Positions 1 through 8,021 of a stretch of DNA of 64,000 nucleotides are shown here, one piece after another (the stretch's first letter is position 1; each line of letters begins with the position of its first letter). The notes beneath the pieces were generated by a model. It was not told where the DNA came from, made no database searches, and worked only from the letters and a program-made list of their open reading frames with translations. Position numbers and translations under genes: made by a program. The stretch is from Candidatus Stoquefichus massiliensis AP9 (GTDB taxonomy: Bacteria > Bacillota_I > Bacilli_A > Erysipelotrichales > Coprobacillaceae), in contig NZ_HG005285.1 of NCBI RefSeq assembly GCF_000455285.1, positions 251,184 to 315,183 on the forward strand. The letters run 5' to 3'.

Positions 1-211
1 AAATTATGACTTCTTTTGAAATATCAAATAAATTTAATGAATAACACAATATATAGACATGAGTAATTATAATGAGTAAAAAATACTGACAAATTTTTAA
101 TATAACCCTGATATACCTATTCATAAATATATCAGTCAATAAAATTATGTTGATTATAAGATGTATCCAAATTGTCCAAGACCATAAAGTCATCCATGTA
201 TCTAAATTCAT
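1..211 (-). CDS. Partial membrane protein running off the left edge
   Basis: An open frame of 70 codons without a stop begins at an ATG at 211 and continues past position 1. The product starts MNLDTWMTLWSW and has two hydrophobic stretches (about residues 8-28 and 34-60), so it is probably an integral membrane protein. Its ATG overlaps the TGA of the 27-codon ORF just upstream (208-291) by four bases (ATGA). Either the two are translationally coupled small genes, or they are one membrane-protein gene split by a frameshift. I do not recognise the family. It lies in the accessory region behind two paralogous membrane proteins. Confidence 0.4.
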   Translation of the reverse strand, partial: MNLDTWMTLWSWTIWIHLIINIILLTDIFMNRYIRVILKICQYFLLIIITHVYILCYSLNLFDISKEVII

Positions 212-291
212 GAAGTTCTTGTTTTATTTATTATAATATAAAAGATACTGTTAAGTAAAAATATGACTTGTAAGTAATTGATTTTTTTCAT
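208..291 (-). CDS. 27-aa single-helix peptide with strong RBS
   Basis: A short ORF (begins MKKINYLQVIFLLNSIF) is preceded by a near-ideal GGAGG six bases before the ATG at 291. It has a lysine-rich start followed by one hydrophobic helix, then a short polar tail. Its stop overlaps the next ATG (211). It could be a small membrane peptide, or the true N-terminus of the protein continuing at 211-1 with a frameshift between them. The strong RBS is the main reason for calling it. Confidence 0.4.
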   Translation of the reverse strand: MKKINYLQVIFLLNSIFYIIINKTRTS

Positions 292-379
292 AGTTCCTCC
301 CATCACATAAATAAACAAAGACTTCTATTATTTAGATTCCAAATCACCACTTTAATAATATAATAACAAAATATTTATT

Positions 380-937
380 TTAACTTTGCATTTTCAATTC
401 TATACTTCCACCTTTCCCAACCTCTTCTGTCTTTAACTCTAGAAATTCTTTATCTTCAATAAAAATATACATATCAGATTTTCTTAAAAACAAAGCATGA
501 AAATTGATACATCCTTCTTCATATTGAAAAAAACAAAATGCTTTTTTCTCCATTTTATCAGAATTTCTCAATAAAATATCTAGGGTGTTTAAAAATTTAT
601 CTATATCTGTTTTCTTAACTTCAGAAATACCCATAACTATCAATGGAATAAAGTGACTAGATATTTTTAAATAAATCTCTTTTCTGCATAAATCTTTTTT
701 ATAATCAACTTTGATAAAATAAATTAACATTCCCTGTACAAATAGTAAAATGATTAGTACGCCTAAATCCAAAACCTCATTTTCTTTAAAATACATGATT
801 GTTTTCCATAAAATAATACCTTCTACAAAACAGAAATAGATTTTAAGTGCTGTAAAATGAATGACTTTAATGAATGTGTACATAAACAAAAAAGACAACA
901 TAACAATTGCACCCACAATAAACTCATTTTCCATCAT
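380..937 (-). CDS. Three-helix membrane protein, paralogue of 1108-1650
   Basis: This 185-residue protein of unknown function has hydrophobic segments at about residues 7-27, 31-49 and 56-75, then a soluble C-terminal part of about 105 residues. It aligns with the neighbour at 1108-1650. Shared features are an N-terminal acidic-Phe/Ser-Ile-x-Gly-Ala start, a Tyr-Lys-acidic-Asp motif after the third helix, then Ser-His, Pro-Ile and Gly-x-x-Glu. The start is ATGATG at 937 behind an AAAGGATG ribosome site. Its position behind a double-glycine peptide export locus makes an immunity or sensing role possible, but that is inference from location only. Confidence 0.6.
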   Translation of the reverse strand: MMENEFIVGAIVMLSFLFMYTFIKVIHFTALKIYFCFVEGIILWKTIMYFKENEVLDLGVLIILLFVQGMLIYFIKVDYKKDLCRKEIYLKISSHFIPLIVMGISEVKKTDIDKFLNTLDILLRNSDKMEKKAFCFFQYEEGCINFHALFLRKSDMYIFIEDKEFLELKTEEVGKGGSIELKMQS

Positions 938-1107
938 AGCAAATCATCCTTTCTTTCTAATCAATATAACAAATATAGAACAAAATGCACCAGCCCAAAA
1001 CGAACTAATCGTCCAAATTTATTATCATTTCTATAATTCTATATACATTAATAAATAACTTAATAATAAAGTAGATATTCAAATTGCATTAACATTTAAT
1101 AGAATAA

Positions 1108-1650
1108 TTAATCTGACAACCTTTTTTTTATGTTTTCAATTTTTAAATTCTCAGATTGAGAAATTTGACTAGCTATATCATCAAAAACGAAATTCTTCTT
1201 AAAAAGAATAATAGATATTTGTAATTCATCATTTTCCATTACTATATATCCAAAATTAGGTGTTCTTGTAGAAAGAACATGATTCAAAAAATTATTTAAT
1301 TCATTATAAAATATATCTAATTTTTCATTCTGAATCTCTTGCAATCCACACAAGAAAATCGGATTCAAATGACTTCTTGATATCATCTTATAAAGACAAG
1401 CAACTCTTTGATCTTCTTTATATAGGTCTCTGATAAATGCTATCAAAAAAAATTCATAAAATAATAATAACACAATAAACATAACATCAATTTCTTCAGC
1501 GAGAACACATGATACTATTTCATAAATAAGTATCATTTGAGTAATAAAAATATAAAATTTTGTGAACCAAATATTTATATTTCTTATTAGAAAATATATA
1601 ATAAAAAAAATTGTTATAATTAAGGCACCACTTATAAACGACTCTATCAT
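1108..1650 (-). CDS. Three-helix membrane protein, paralogue of 380-937
   Basis: This 180-residue membrane protein has the same architecture as the next gene: helices at about residues 8-25, 29-50 and 56-74, then a soluble C-terminal domain with the conserved Tyr-Lys-Glu-Asp, Ser-His-Leu-Asn-Pro and Gly-Leu-Gln-Glu positions. It lies directly after the strong hairpin at 1713-1750, so it probably has its own promoter. The ribosome site before 1650 is weak; a better AGAGGAGAAG lies about 30 bases further upstream with no in-frame ATG. Function is unknown. Tandem duplication and divergence of a small membrane protein beside a secreted-peptide gene resembles immunity-gene arrays, but no family was recognised. 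Confidence 0.6.
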   Translation of the reverse strand: MIESFISGALIITIFFIIYFLIRNINIWFTKFYIFITQMILIYEIVSCVLAEEIDVMFIVLLLFYEFFLIAFIRDLYKEDQRVACLYKMISRSHLNPIFLCGLQEIQNEKLDIFYNELNNFLNHVLSTRTPNFGYIVMENDELQISIILFKKNFVFDDIASQISQSENLKIENIKKRLSD

Positions 1651-1712
1651 ATTTTATTTCTTAGCATAATACTTATATATTACACTTCTCCTCTCTTATA
1701 ATAATAAAGTTG

Positions 1713-1750
1713 AGTCAAACAATATTATTCCAACATAATATTGTTTGACT
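1713..1750. terminator. 15-bp perfect hairpin, likely end of the peptide locus
   Basis: A perfect 15-bp inverted repeat (1713-1727 with 1736-1750) has an 8-base loop. It falls between the end of the precursor/small membrane protein cluster and the 180-aa gene. The T-tract is poor on the minus side and better on the plus side (GGTTTT), so termination may be weak or bidirectional. Confidence 0.6.
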
Positions 1751-1758
1751 ACTTGGTT

Positions 1759-1888
1759 TTAAAATCTTAAAGTTATAGATGAATTTGTTGCATATACAAC
1801 TCCTATGGCCAAACTACTAGCCAATACGACACCTGCAAATGCACTTGATAGAGTTATTGCCCAAAAGTTTTCTCTACATAAATCTCAT
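1759..1888 (-). pseudogene. Frameshifted remnant of a small hydrophobic peptide gene
   Basis: On the minus strand, codons from 1878 to the TAA at 1759-1761 give a clean peptide with a hydrophobic, Ala/Ser/Gly-rich core (ITLSSAFAGVVLASS). There is no start codon in that frame. An ATG-AGA-TTT at 1888 lies one base out of frame just upstream. A single-base deletion there would join the two into a peptide of about 42 residues. It sits between the 65-aa membrane protein and the locus hairpin. It may be a broken second small precursor or an immunity peptide; identity is unknown. Confidence 0.35.
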
Positions 1889-1943
1889 TTATATAGCACA
1901 TCAAAATTGTAGATATTAAATTGATCGATACTACTAACCAAAT

Positions 1944-2141
1944 TTACTTGTGACTATTATCCGATGATTTATTTAAAATATTAAACAACATAATTTCAAC
2001 AAAGAGAGAGATAATATTAAACATATTTAGATAAATACCATATGTAGATCCAGGAATACCATTAATGAATGATATAACGTTCACTACTAAAACAATACAA
2101 ATAATTGTAAGAAAAAAAATTAAAAGTTTTATATTTTTCAT
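1944..2141 (-). CDS. 65-aa two-helix membrane protein, candidate immunity protein
   Basis: A small integral membrane protein has a Lys-rich N-terminus, helices at about residues 5-27 and 36-58, and a polar tail ending Ser-His-Lys. Its ATG (2141) follows the TAG of the double-glycine precursor (2142-2144) with no gap, so the two are almost certainly translationally coupled. Small two-helix proteins encoded immediately after a bacteriocin-type precursor are commonly immunity proteins. I saw no family signature, so that role rests on position and size. Confidence 0.55.
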   Translation of the reverse strand: MKNIKLLIFFLTIICIVLVVNVISFINGIPGSTYGIYLNMFNIISLFVEIMLFNILNKSSDNSHK

Positions 2142-2513
2142 CTAAAATTGTATTCTTCCATTCGTTCCTGTTCTATCATATCTATCCAATGCATATGCAA
2201 TAGCACCTCCAGCACTAAAATTAAGTAATGTCATCGCAAAATTTGCTATAGAAGAAGCCATTCCAATATAAATTCCAACTCTAGTTATTGCTCTAGTAAT
2301 ATACTGTTTCATCGTTTTCTTCCCAAAGAAGTTCACTAAAGTTCTATATCCCATCCATAAACTAAAACCACATGTTATTGCACCGATTGCCACATCAATA
2401 AATCGAGCAGTTGTCTTTCTACTCCAATCTATACTATAGCCTCCATCTAAATACATCATCTCCTCTTCTTCAATTTCTACATAGTTTCTTGGTAAATTCA
2501 TTGTCATTTCCAT
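2142..2513 (-). CDS. Double-glycine leader precursor, bacteriocin-like, 123 aa
   Basis: The N-terminus has the form of a double-glycine leader: acidic, with EEEEMMYLDGG ending at residues 24-25, which fits cleavage by the C39 peptidase encoded upstream in the same locus. The predicted mature part is about 98 residues, long for a class II bacteriocin. It has two hydrophobic segments (about residues 38-63 and 76-112), small-residue spacing such as SAGGA, a single Cys at 48, a basic region between them and a polar tail. A strong AGAAGGAGG precedes the ATG at 2513. A separate upstream gap (2514-2582) contains an AT-rich stretch and an AGAGT/ACTCT inverted repeat, so an internal promoter is possible. 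The exported-substrate role is inferred from the leader and neighbours. Confidence 0.7.
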   Translation of the reverse strand: MEMTMNLPRNYVEIEEEEMMYLDGGYSIDWSRKTTARFIDVAIGAITCGFSLWMGYRTLVNFFGKKTMKQYITRAITRVGIYIGMASSIANFAMTLLNFSAGGAIAYALDRYDRTGTNGRIQF

Positions 2514-2582
2514 AACTTTTTCCTCCTTCTTTTTACCAAATTTATATAAAATAGAGTTATGTATACTCTACTTTATACCATA

Positions 2583-3845
2583 TTAATTCCTAAAACTCAA
2601 TAATTCTAATAGCCAATCTAGATATGTTTCTTTCTCATAAACAATCCTTGCAACAACTGGCATTGATTTTATAACATCTATCTTAGCTCCATCTGTTGAA
2701 TGGAGTTGCTTATTGTCTAAGGAAACAAGACACTTATATAACACAATATTTCCTTGTTCTGTTTCTTGTGTTAGTGTTCCTGAATCTATGGAAACAAGTT
2801 TTCCATTCAATGTTCCATACTTTTGTATATTGACTCCATTAATCGCAACCTTCACATCATTGTTAAGTTGTACCTTAGAGATATCAGTTGCCTTTATGTA
2901 TGCTTCTACAATCATTTGATCATCCTTATTGGTACTGATTTCAGCAACTGTCTGTCCTTTTTGAATAGTAACCCCTTCTTTAATTGTTGAAAGATAATGG
3001 ACATAACCATTCTGAGATGCTTCTACTGTTGTAAGTGCATCTTGTGACTGATATGCTTTTAACTGTCCTTCTAGTTCAACTAAAGTTGATTGTAAGGTTG
3101 TACGGGTATTCCCTGCTTCACTAATTAACTGAATCTTTGTTTGTTCAGCTTGTGAAGAACTTGTTTGATTTAACTGATTGATTTCTTCTTGTAAAGATTC
3201 TAATTCAGATTGTTTTGTTTCTAAGGAAGAATTGAGTTCTTCTTTTTTGATTTTATCTTCTTCTGTATCTTTAAGTTTAGAAATCTGATCTTTTAAAGAT
3301 TGGATTTCTTGTTCTTTCTTTGTTTTCTTTTCTTCTTTTTGTTTGAGTGAGTTTTGGTTATTTTCTTTTGTTTGATTTTCATCATCTAATGATGATAAAT
3401 AATATCTGACTTTTTCATAATATTCTTGTTCTATGCCTGAATTATACATTTTGTTCTTCTGTTTATTTAATGAATCAATATATTTATTAATTGCAGTAAT
3501 TTTATCTTTTATATTGGATATTTGTCTCTGCAAGGCACTATATTGGATGCCTTCACTACCCGTAGAAATTTCAAATAAAACATCTCCTTTTTTAACGAAA
3601 GTTCCTTCTTTTATTTTCAAATTTGTAAGAACGCCATCAGATAAAGAACTGATATAAATATTATCTGATGTTGTGATTGTTCCACTCGCTTCAACAATAT
3701 AAGATTTACTCATCCAGGAACTCATCCAAATTGCAAATATAATCATGAAAAGAATAAACACAATAAAGATGGTCAGAAACATAGGTGGCTGTTTATCAAA
3801 GAAAATACGTGAATCATTGAGTTCTGATTTTTGATAAAGTTTCAT
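2583..3845 (-). CDS. HlyD-like adaptor (membrane fusion) protein of the peptide exporter
   Basis: This 420-residue accessory secretion protein has a short cytoplasmic N-terminus and one transmembrane helix at about residues 22-44. A split lipoyl-like domain follows (GTITTSDNIYISS, then VKKGDVLFEI), with a long Gln/Lys/Glu-rich coiled coil at about 110-275 and a second half-motif (NGYVHYLS, IQKGQTVAEI). The C-terminus is beta-rich. In double-glycine peptide systems such adaptors work with the C39 ABC transporter in the cell envelope. Its ATG overlaps the stop of the preceding 155-aa gene by four bases (ATGA), so they are co-translated. Confidence 0.85.
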   Translation of the reverse strand: MKLYQKSELNDSRIFFDKQPPMFLTIFIVFILFMIIFAIWMSSWMSKSYIVEASGTITTSDNIYISSLSDGVLTNLKIKEGTFVKKGDVLFEISTGSEGIQYSALQRQISNIKDKITAINKYIDSLNKQKNKMYNSGIEQEYYEKVRYYLSSLDDENQTKENNQNSLKQKEEKKTKKEQEIQSLKDQISKLKDTEEDKIKKEELNSSLETKQSELESLQEEINQLNQTSSSQAEQTKIQLISEAGNTRTTLQSTLVELEGQLKAYQSQDALTTVEASQNGYVHYLSTIKEGVTIQKGQTVAEISTNKDDQMIVEAYIKATDISKVQLNNDVKVAINGVNIQKYGTLNGKLVSIDSGTLTQETEQGNIVLYKCLVSLDNKQLHSTDGAKIDVIKSMPVVARIVYEKETYLDWLLELLSFRN

Positions 3846-4309
3846 AACTGCATCACCGGTCTAAAGAAATCTGTAATGACATATTCTTCACTATCGTGAA
3901 TACAGACAGTATAGCTTTCACCAGTGCTTTCTAAATCATTTTCATAAAAATATAGATCTAATTTTGAATTAGCAAAATTGATTTCTAATGGATCACCCTC
4001 ATAATGAATATAAACACAATGAGGGCATTCTAATTTATCAATAATTTGAAATTCATTTTTATATTGTTTATAATCATGAGCCTGAATAAGTAAGTCATAA
4101 TCTGTTGTGATATTGCCATCTTCTAAAATATTTGTTCCACAAGATTTGATAACCAATGGACCAAAGACTTGAACTTTAAGTATATCTAGTTTATTTGCGA
4201 ACTTATTAATTTGCTGATCTATATCTTCAAAAGAAATTCCCCTTAATTCTTTTTTGAGAACATTTTTTAAAACTAATTTTTTATTTTCTAATACTTCTAA
4301 CTTAGCCAT
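3842..4309 (-). CDS. Unrecognised 155-aa soluble protein inside the export operon
   Basis: The start is placed at the ATG at 4309 (MAKLEVLENKK), which overlaps the end of the transporter gene. A longer frame begins at 4327. The protein is soluble, mixed alpha/beta, with no signal peptide. Visible features are VFGPLVIKSCG, an acidic DYDLLIQ segment, a CPHC pair at about residues 95-98 and a conserved-looking C-terminal SEEYVITDFFRPV. The overall pattern faintly recalls GyrI-like ligand-binding folds, but I cannot support that firmly. Overlaps on both sides with the exporter and adaptor genes place it in the same translational unit. It may be a chaperone, modifying or sensing factor for the exported peptide. 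Confidence 0.65.
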   Translation of the reverse strand: MAKLEVLENKKLVLKNVLKKELRGISFEDIDQQINKFANKLDILKVQVFGPLVIKSCGTNILEDGNITTDYDLLIQAHDYKQYKNEFQIIDKLECPHCVYIHYEGDPLEINFANSKLDLYFYENDLESTGESYTVCIHDSEEYVITDFFRPVMQL

Positions 4310-6512
4310 AATTGATTTCCTCCTCATCTACTACTGTTTTATTGACTTTTTGCATTGTCATGTTTTGTAAAGAAATCATCTTTGCATACTGACCATTCAT
4401 TGCCATCAGTTCATCATGAGTTCCTTGTTCAATGATTTTCCCATTTTCAATAAAACAAATAAGATCACAGTTGATGATTGTTAATAAACGATGAGCAATA
4501 ATAATTGTTGTTGTATTTCTAATCTTTTTAAACAATAAATCATGTATCTTTCTTTCACTAAATGAATCAAGATTGCTTGTTGCTTCATCAAAGATAAAGA
4601 TTTGAGATTTAGAAAGAATAGCTCTAGCAATGGCTAATCTTTGTTTTTCACCACCAGATAAATTACTACCACCCTCTTCAATAAACGCTCCATAACGATT
4701 AGGTAATCTTTCTATGAAAGAACTCGCTCCTGCCATCTGACATGCTGTCATGATTTCTTCATATTTTGCTTCTGGATTTCCAATTTTTAAGTTATCTATG
4801 ATTGTCCCTGTAAAGAGTTCTATATTTTGTGGAATATAAGCAATATTTTTTCTTAAATAAGTTTCATCTATATCATGAACATTATAACCATTGATTGTAA
4901 TCTTTCCTTCATTAACATTCATAAATCTTAATAGAAGTTTTGCAATAGTACTTTTCCCAGCACCACTTTCTCCAACTAATGCGACTCTTTTTCCACTTGG
5001 AATTGTAAGATGAAAGTCCTTAATAACTGGTGGTCTTGATCCATAAGCAAAACATACATTTTCAAAACATATATCACCTGATAAATCAATATCCTTGATT
5101 AAATCTTCCTGATGTTCATCTTCCCTATCTAATGACATGAGTTCATTGAGTCTTGTCATTGCTATATCTGCTTCCTGAAATGTCAATTGTAAAGAGACTA
5201 AACTTTGAATAGGTTCAGTAAAATATTGACTTAATGTCTGAAATACCAATAAATCCCCAATACTCATTTTCCCATCTATAATAAACATTGCTCCAATTGC
5301 CATAAATACTAATCCACCTAATGAATCAATAAAATTGGAAATAACACCTTGTACATTTTGTAATGTTCCTTCTTTATATCCTAATTTTAATAATGAAACA
5401 AAACGATTTTCTAATTTATAAATCTGTTGTATTTCATCATTTTGTGATTTGACTGTTTCAATATTTTGCATTGATTCAATCAAATGACTATTCATCATAG
5501 CATTTGATTCCATTTGTTCATAATTTAATTTCTTATAGGGTTTCTTAAAAACATAAATAAGAATGATATCAACAATAACCATTACAATTAATATAAGAAA
5601 CAAGCTTGCATTGAGACTAAATAATATAATGGCTGCAATTACTGACAAAACAATATCTAACACTAATGAAACAGATACAGTTGTAAAAATATCTTTAATA
5701 GTCAATGCATCTTGAAATCTTGTAATAATATCTCCTACTCTTCTAGACGCAAAAAACACATAAGGTAAATGGATAATATGGTTGTAATATCCCATCAATA
5801 ATGGGATATCAACCTTTCTTGAGAGAAATAAGATAATCTGTTGTTTAAAAGCTGATAATAAGTTTTGAAATAATATAACAATTCCATAAGCTAGTAAAAA
5901 TATATAAAGTTTATTTTTAAGTTGATAGGGAATAATTTCATCCATTAAAACCTTAGAAAAAGTACTTGATAATATGCCTATAATACTTAATACAAAGCTG
6001 GCAAGAATAATTGTCAATAGTAATTTCTTTTGTGGTAATATCAAAGCACAAAATAAATCCCACATTCCTTTATCTTTATATTTCATACGTTCAAACTCAG
6101 ATGTTGGAATCATCATAATCAGAACACCTGTGTATAATTCTTGAAACTCATTTCTTTTCAATTTCAAATTTCCTTTTGCAGGATCAGAAATATAAAAAGT
6201 TTCATTCTTTACTTTTTGAATCACAACAAAATGATCCAGTCCTTCTTTTGTATGTATTTGTGCAATAGTTGGATATGTCATATCATCTGTTATACCTTTT
6301 ATCTCTACACGTACTGCTTTCACCTGGAATTTCATTTTTTCTAACCCATCAACAATTCCCTTCACACTTGTTCCATAAAGATCTGTTCCAATAATTTCTC
6401 TTATTTTCATTAAAGACATTTCTTGTCTGTAAACAAGCATGACTGTTGATAATGCAGCAGCTGCACAATCTGACGCATCATGCTGCATAGTACATGGATA
6501 TTTTCTAAACAT
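4302..6512 (-). CDS. C39-peptidase ABC exporter (PCAT) for double-glycine peptides
   Basis: This 736-residue protein has the three-part PCAT layout. An N-terminal C39 cysteine peptidase (about 1-135) has Gln10, catalytic Cys16 in HDASDC, His94 in GLDHFVVI and Asp110 in ISDPAKG. A six-helix exporter domain follows (about 150-430). The nucleotide-binding domain has Walker A GESGAGKST, signature LSGGEKQR, Walker B IFIFDEATS and an IIAHRL switch. Such proteins cut leaders after Gly-Gly and export the mature peptide with ATP. It is the first large gene under the LytTR-type promoter at 6610-6667. The likely substrate is the 123-aa precursor at 2142-2513. Confidence 0.93.
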   Translation of the reverse strand: MFRKYPCTMQHDASDCAAAALSTVMLVYRQEMSLMKIREIIGTDLYGTSVKGIVDGLEKMKFQVKAVRVEIKGITDDMTYPTIAQIHTKEGLDHFVVIQKVKNETFYISDPAKGNLKLKRNEFQELYTGVLIMMIPTSEFERMKYKDKGMWDLFCALILPQKKLLLTIILASFVLSIIGILSSTFSKVLMDEIIPYQLKNKLYIFLLAYGIVILFQNLLSAFKQQIILFLSRKVDIPLLMGYYNHIIHLPYVFFASRRVGDIITRFQDALTIKDIFTTVSVSLVLDIVLSVIAAIILFSLNASLFLILIVMVIVDIILIYVFKKPYKKLNYEQMESNAMMNSHLIESMQNIETVKSQNDEIQQIYKLENRFVSLLKLGYKEGTLQNVQGVISNFIDSLGGLVFMAIGAMFIIDGKMSIGDLLVFQTLSQYFTEPIQSLVSLQLTFQEADIAMTRLNELMSLDREDEHQEDLIKDIDLSGDICFENVCFAYGSRPPVIKDFHLTIPSGKRVALVGESGAGKSTIAKLLLRFMNVNEGKITINGYNVHDIDETYLRKNIAYIPQNIELFTGTIIDNLKIGNPEAKYEEIMTACQMAGASSFIERLPNRYGAFIEEGGSNLSGGEKQRLAIARAILSKSQIFIFDEATSNLDSFSERKIHDLLFKKIRNTTTIIIAHRLLTIINCDLICFIENGKIIEQGTHDELMAMNGQYAKMISLQNMTMQKVNKTVVDEEEINYG

Positions 6513-6533
6513 ATATCTTTTCTCCCCTCATTT

Positions 6534-6581
6534 TCATCCTTTTAATAGTTTCATAATAAGAACCCATAATCTATAATACAT
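6534..6581 (-). CDS. 15-codon leader ORF upstream of the exporter
   Basis: A very short ORF (MYYRLWVLIMKLLKG) starts at 6581 behind an excellent AAGGAGGG (6588-6593) and ends with TGA at 6534, about 20 bases before the exporter ATG. It is the first ORF after the putative LytTR-controlled promoter. It is hydrophobic with basic residues, so it could be a leader peptide coupling translation to the exporter, or a tiny secreted signal. The RBS quality is what distinguishes it from chance; the product may not be functional. Confidence 0.4.
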   Translation of the reverse strand: MYYRLWVLIMKLLKG

Positions 6582-6609
6582 ATTGATCCCTCCTTGAAAA
6601 TAAACTTAA

Positions 6610-6667
6610 TTTATATGAGAGATTTTTTGAATATATTTGTTCCGAAGGGTACTGTTTTTGTTCCGAA
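6610..6667 (-). promoter_or_regulatory. LytTR-type direct repeat and promoter of the export operon
   Basis: TTTGTTCCGAA occurs twice on the plus strand, at 6636-6646 and 6657-6667, a 21-bp period (two helical turns). On the transcribed minus strand this reads TTCGGAACAAA twice. A TATAAA -10 candidate lies at 6610-6615 with no good -35 box, as expected for an activator-dependent promoter. Paired 9-11 bp direct repeats with this spacing are the classic site for LytTR regulators. The LytTR regulator gene is 1.4 kb away. Confidence 0.65.
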
Positions 6668-6671
6668 TGAC

Positions 6672-6703
6672 AAAAAAAGAGAAAATTTATTATAAATTTT
6701 CTC
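6672..6703 (-). terminator. Terminator of the regulator-kinase operon
   Basis: A perfect 11-bp stem GAGAAAATTTA/TAAATTTTCTC (6679-6703) with a TTA loop is followed on the minus strand by a run of seven T. It ends the kinase transcript just before the exporter promoter. Confidence 0.8.
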
Positions 6704-6731
6704 CACTACTTCATTCAATCATCATATATTA

Positions 6732-8021
6732 TTATTTTACAACATCTTGTAAAATAATAACCATTGTCAATTGTCTTTTATTATATTCATATGTCATTCG
6801 ACCATGATATTTATTTATGATATTTTGAATATTCTTAAGCCCAATACCATGATCTCTATAATTAGATTTTGTTGTTTTCATCTGTTCTATATTATCAATA
6901 TTAAATTCTTTTGTAACATGATTTATTATTTCTATTTTTAAGTGATTTTCAAAATTCATAATAGTTATAGATATCTCTCTTGAAAAATCATTAACTTTCA
7001 TTTCTTCTTCAATTGCATTACTCAGCAAATTATGAAAGAGCGAACAAATATCAATGGACTCAACTTCTATATTTCCATTAACAAAATATTGGATATTTAA
7101 TTGAATTTGCTTATCTTCAATCGTTTTTTGAAACGAATTGAGTACAGCTGCAATATAAATGTTTGAACACTGAAATATACCATATTCTTGTATTGTATCT
7201 TGAAGTTCAATTAAATAATCATGTAATTCATTATAATTTTGTGTTTTTTCTAAATGTAAAAGAGTTCTTAAATGTCCTTTAATATCATGTTTAAATGAAC
7301 GAATATATTCATAATTTTTAACAGTTTCATCATAGTATTCATTTTGCATCATTAATAGTTCATCTTTAAGTTGACTTTCATCAAAATATTTATTTTTTTC
7401 TTGAAAATTCTTTATAAAAAGAATAACAGTAATGGTAGTACATATTAATCCTAAATATGATACAAACATAATCAAATAATATAATCTTCCTAATAGTTCT
7501 TTCCCTAGATAATTGATAATCGTTAATGGAAATACACCAGCACATAATCCTAATATAATATTCATATACAAATATGAAGGTATATCATCAAAATGAAAGT
7601 CATTCATTTTTCTCATCTTTATAAATTTAATAATCCCCGCAACAATTAAAATGCTAATTCCCATATATGCATTAATAACACCAAATGAATTCATCTGAGA
7701 AGTTAAAAATATTTGAGGATTTATGATTAATGAAACAAATTGTTGAATCATTAAAATAAAACTGATTGTCGAAAAAGTAATCCATACTCTTTTTAACAAT
7801 TTTGCTTGTGTTGCTAAAAACAATATGACAAAAGGCGCAAGTATTAAAATATCTATAGAAATCAATTTTCCAAAGAAACAAAACAATAAGAAAATAATTG
7901 CTAAGAATAAATAGTTTTTCACACCTTTTTTCATATCATTTTCAAAAATAGCGAAAGCTAAAATAATATATAGTGAAATATCAACAAACTGATAAAATCC
8001 CCACAATAAATATCTAATCAT
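6732..8021 (-). CDS. AgrC-like GHKL sensor histidine kinase
   Basis: This 429-residue kinase has an N-terminal sensor of six to seven transmembrane helices (about residues 5-205), a dimerisation/phospho-acceptor segment with His245 in FKHDIKGH, and a GHKL-type ATPase domain (NLLSNAIEE, then DHGIGLKNIQNI). This architecture matches kinases that sense secreted peptides (AgrC, ComD, PlnB type). Its ATG directly follows the stop of the LytTR regulator (8022), forming a two-gene operon. No AgrB/AgrD pair is present, so the inducing peptide may be the exported double-glycine product or be encoded elsewhere. Confidence 0.9.
   Translation of the reverse strand: MIRYLLWGFYQFVDISLYIILAFAIFENDMKKGVKNYLFLAIIFLLFCFFGKLISIDILILAPFVILFLATQAKLLKRVWITFSTISFILMIQQFVSLIINPQIFLTSQMNSFGVINAYMGISILIVAGIIKFIKMRKMNDFHFDDIPSYLYMNIILGLCAGVFPLTIINYLGKELLGRLYYLIMFVSYLGLICTTITVILFIKNFQEKNKYFDESQLKDELLMMQNEYYDETVKNYEYIRSFKHDIKGHLRTLLHLEKTQNYNELHDYLIELQDTIQEYGIFQCSNIYIAAVLNSFQKTIEDKQIQLNIQYFVNGNIEVESIDICSLFHNLLSNAIEEEMKVNDFSREISITIMNFENHLKIEIINHVTKEFNIDNIEQMKTTKSNYRDHGIGLKNIQNIINKYHGRMTYEYNKRQLTMVIILQDVVK

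Noticed and set aside
861..1058. Plus-strand 65-codon frame between the two membrane-protein paralogues
   Set aside because: It overlaps the start of the minus-strand gene at 380-937, has no RBS and low-complexity composition.
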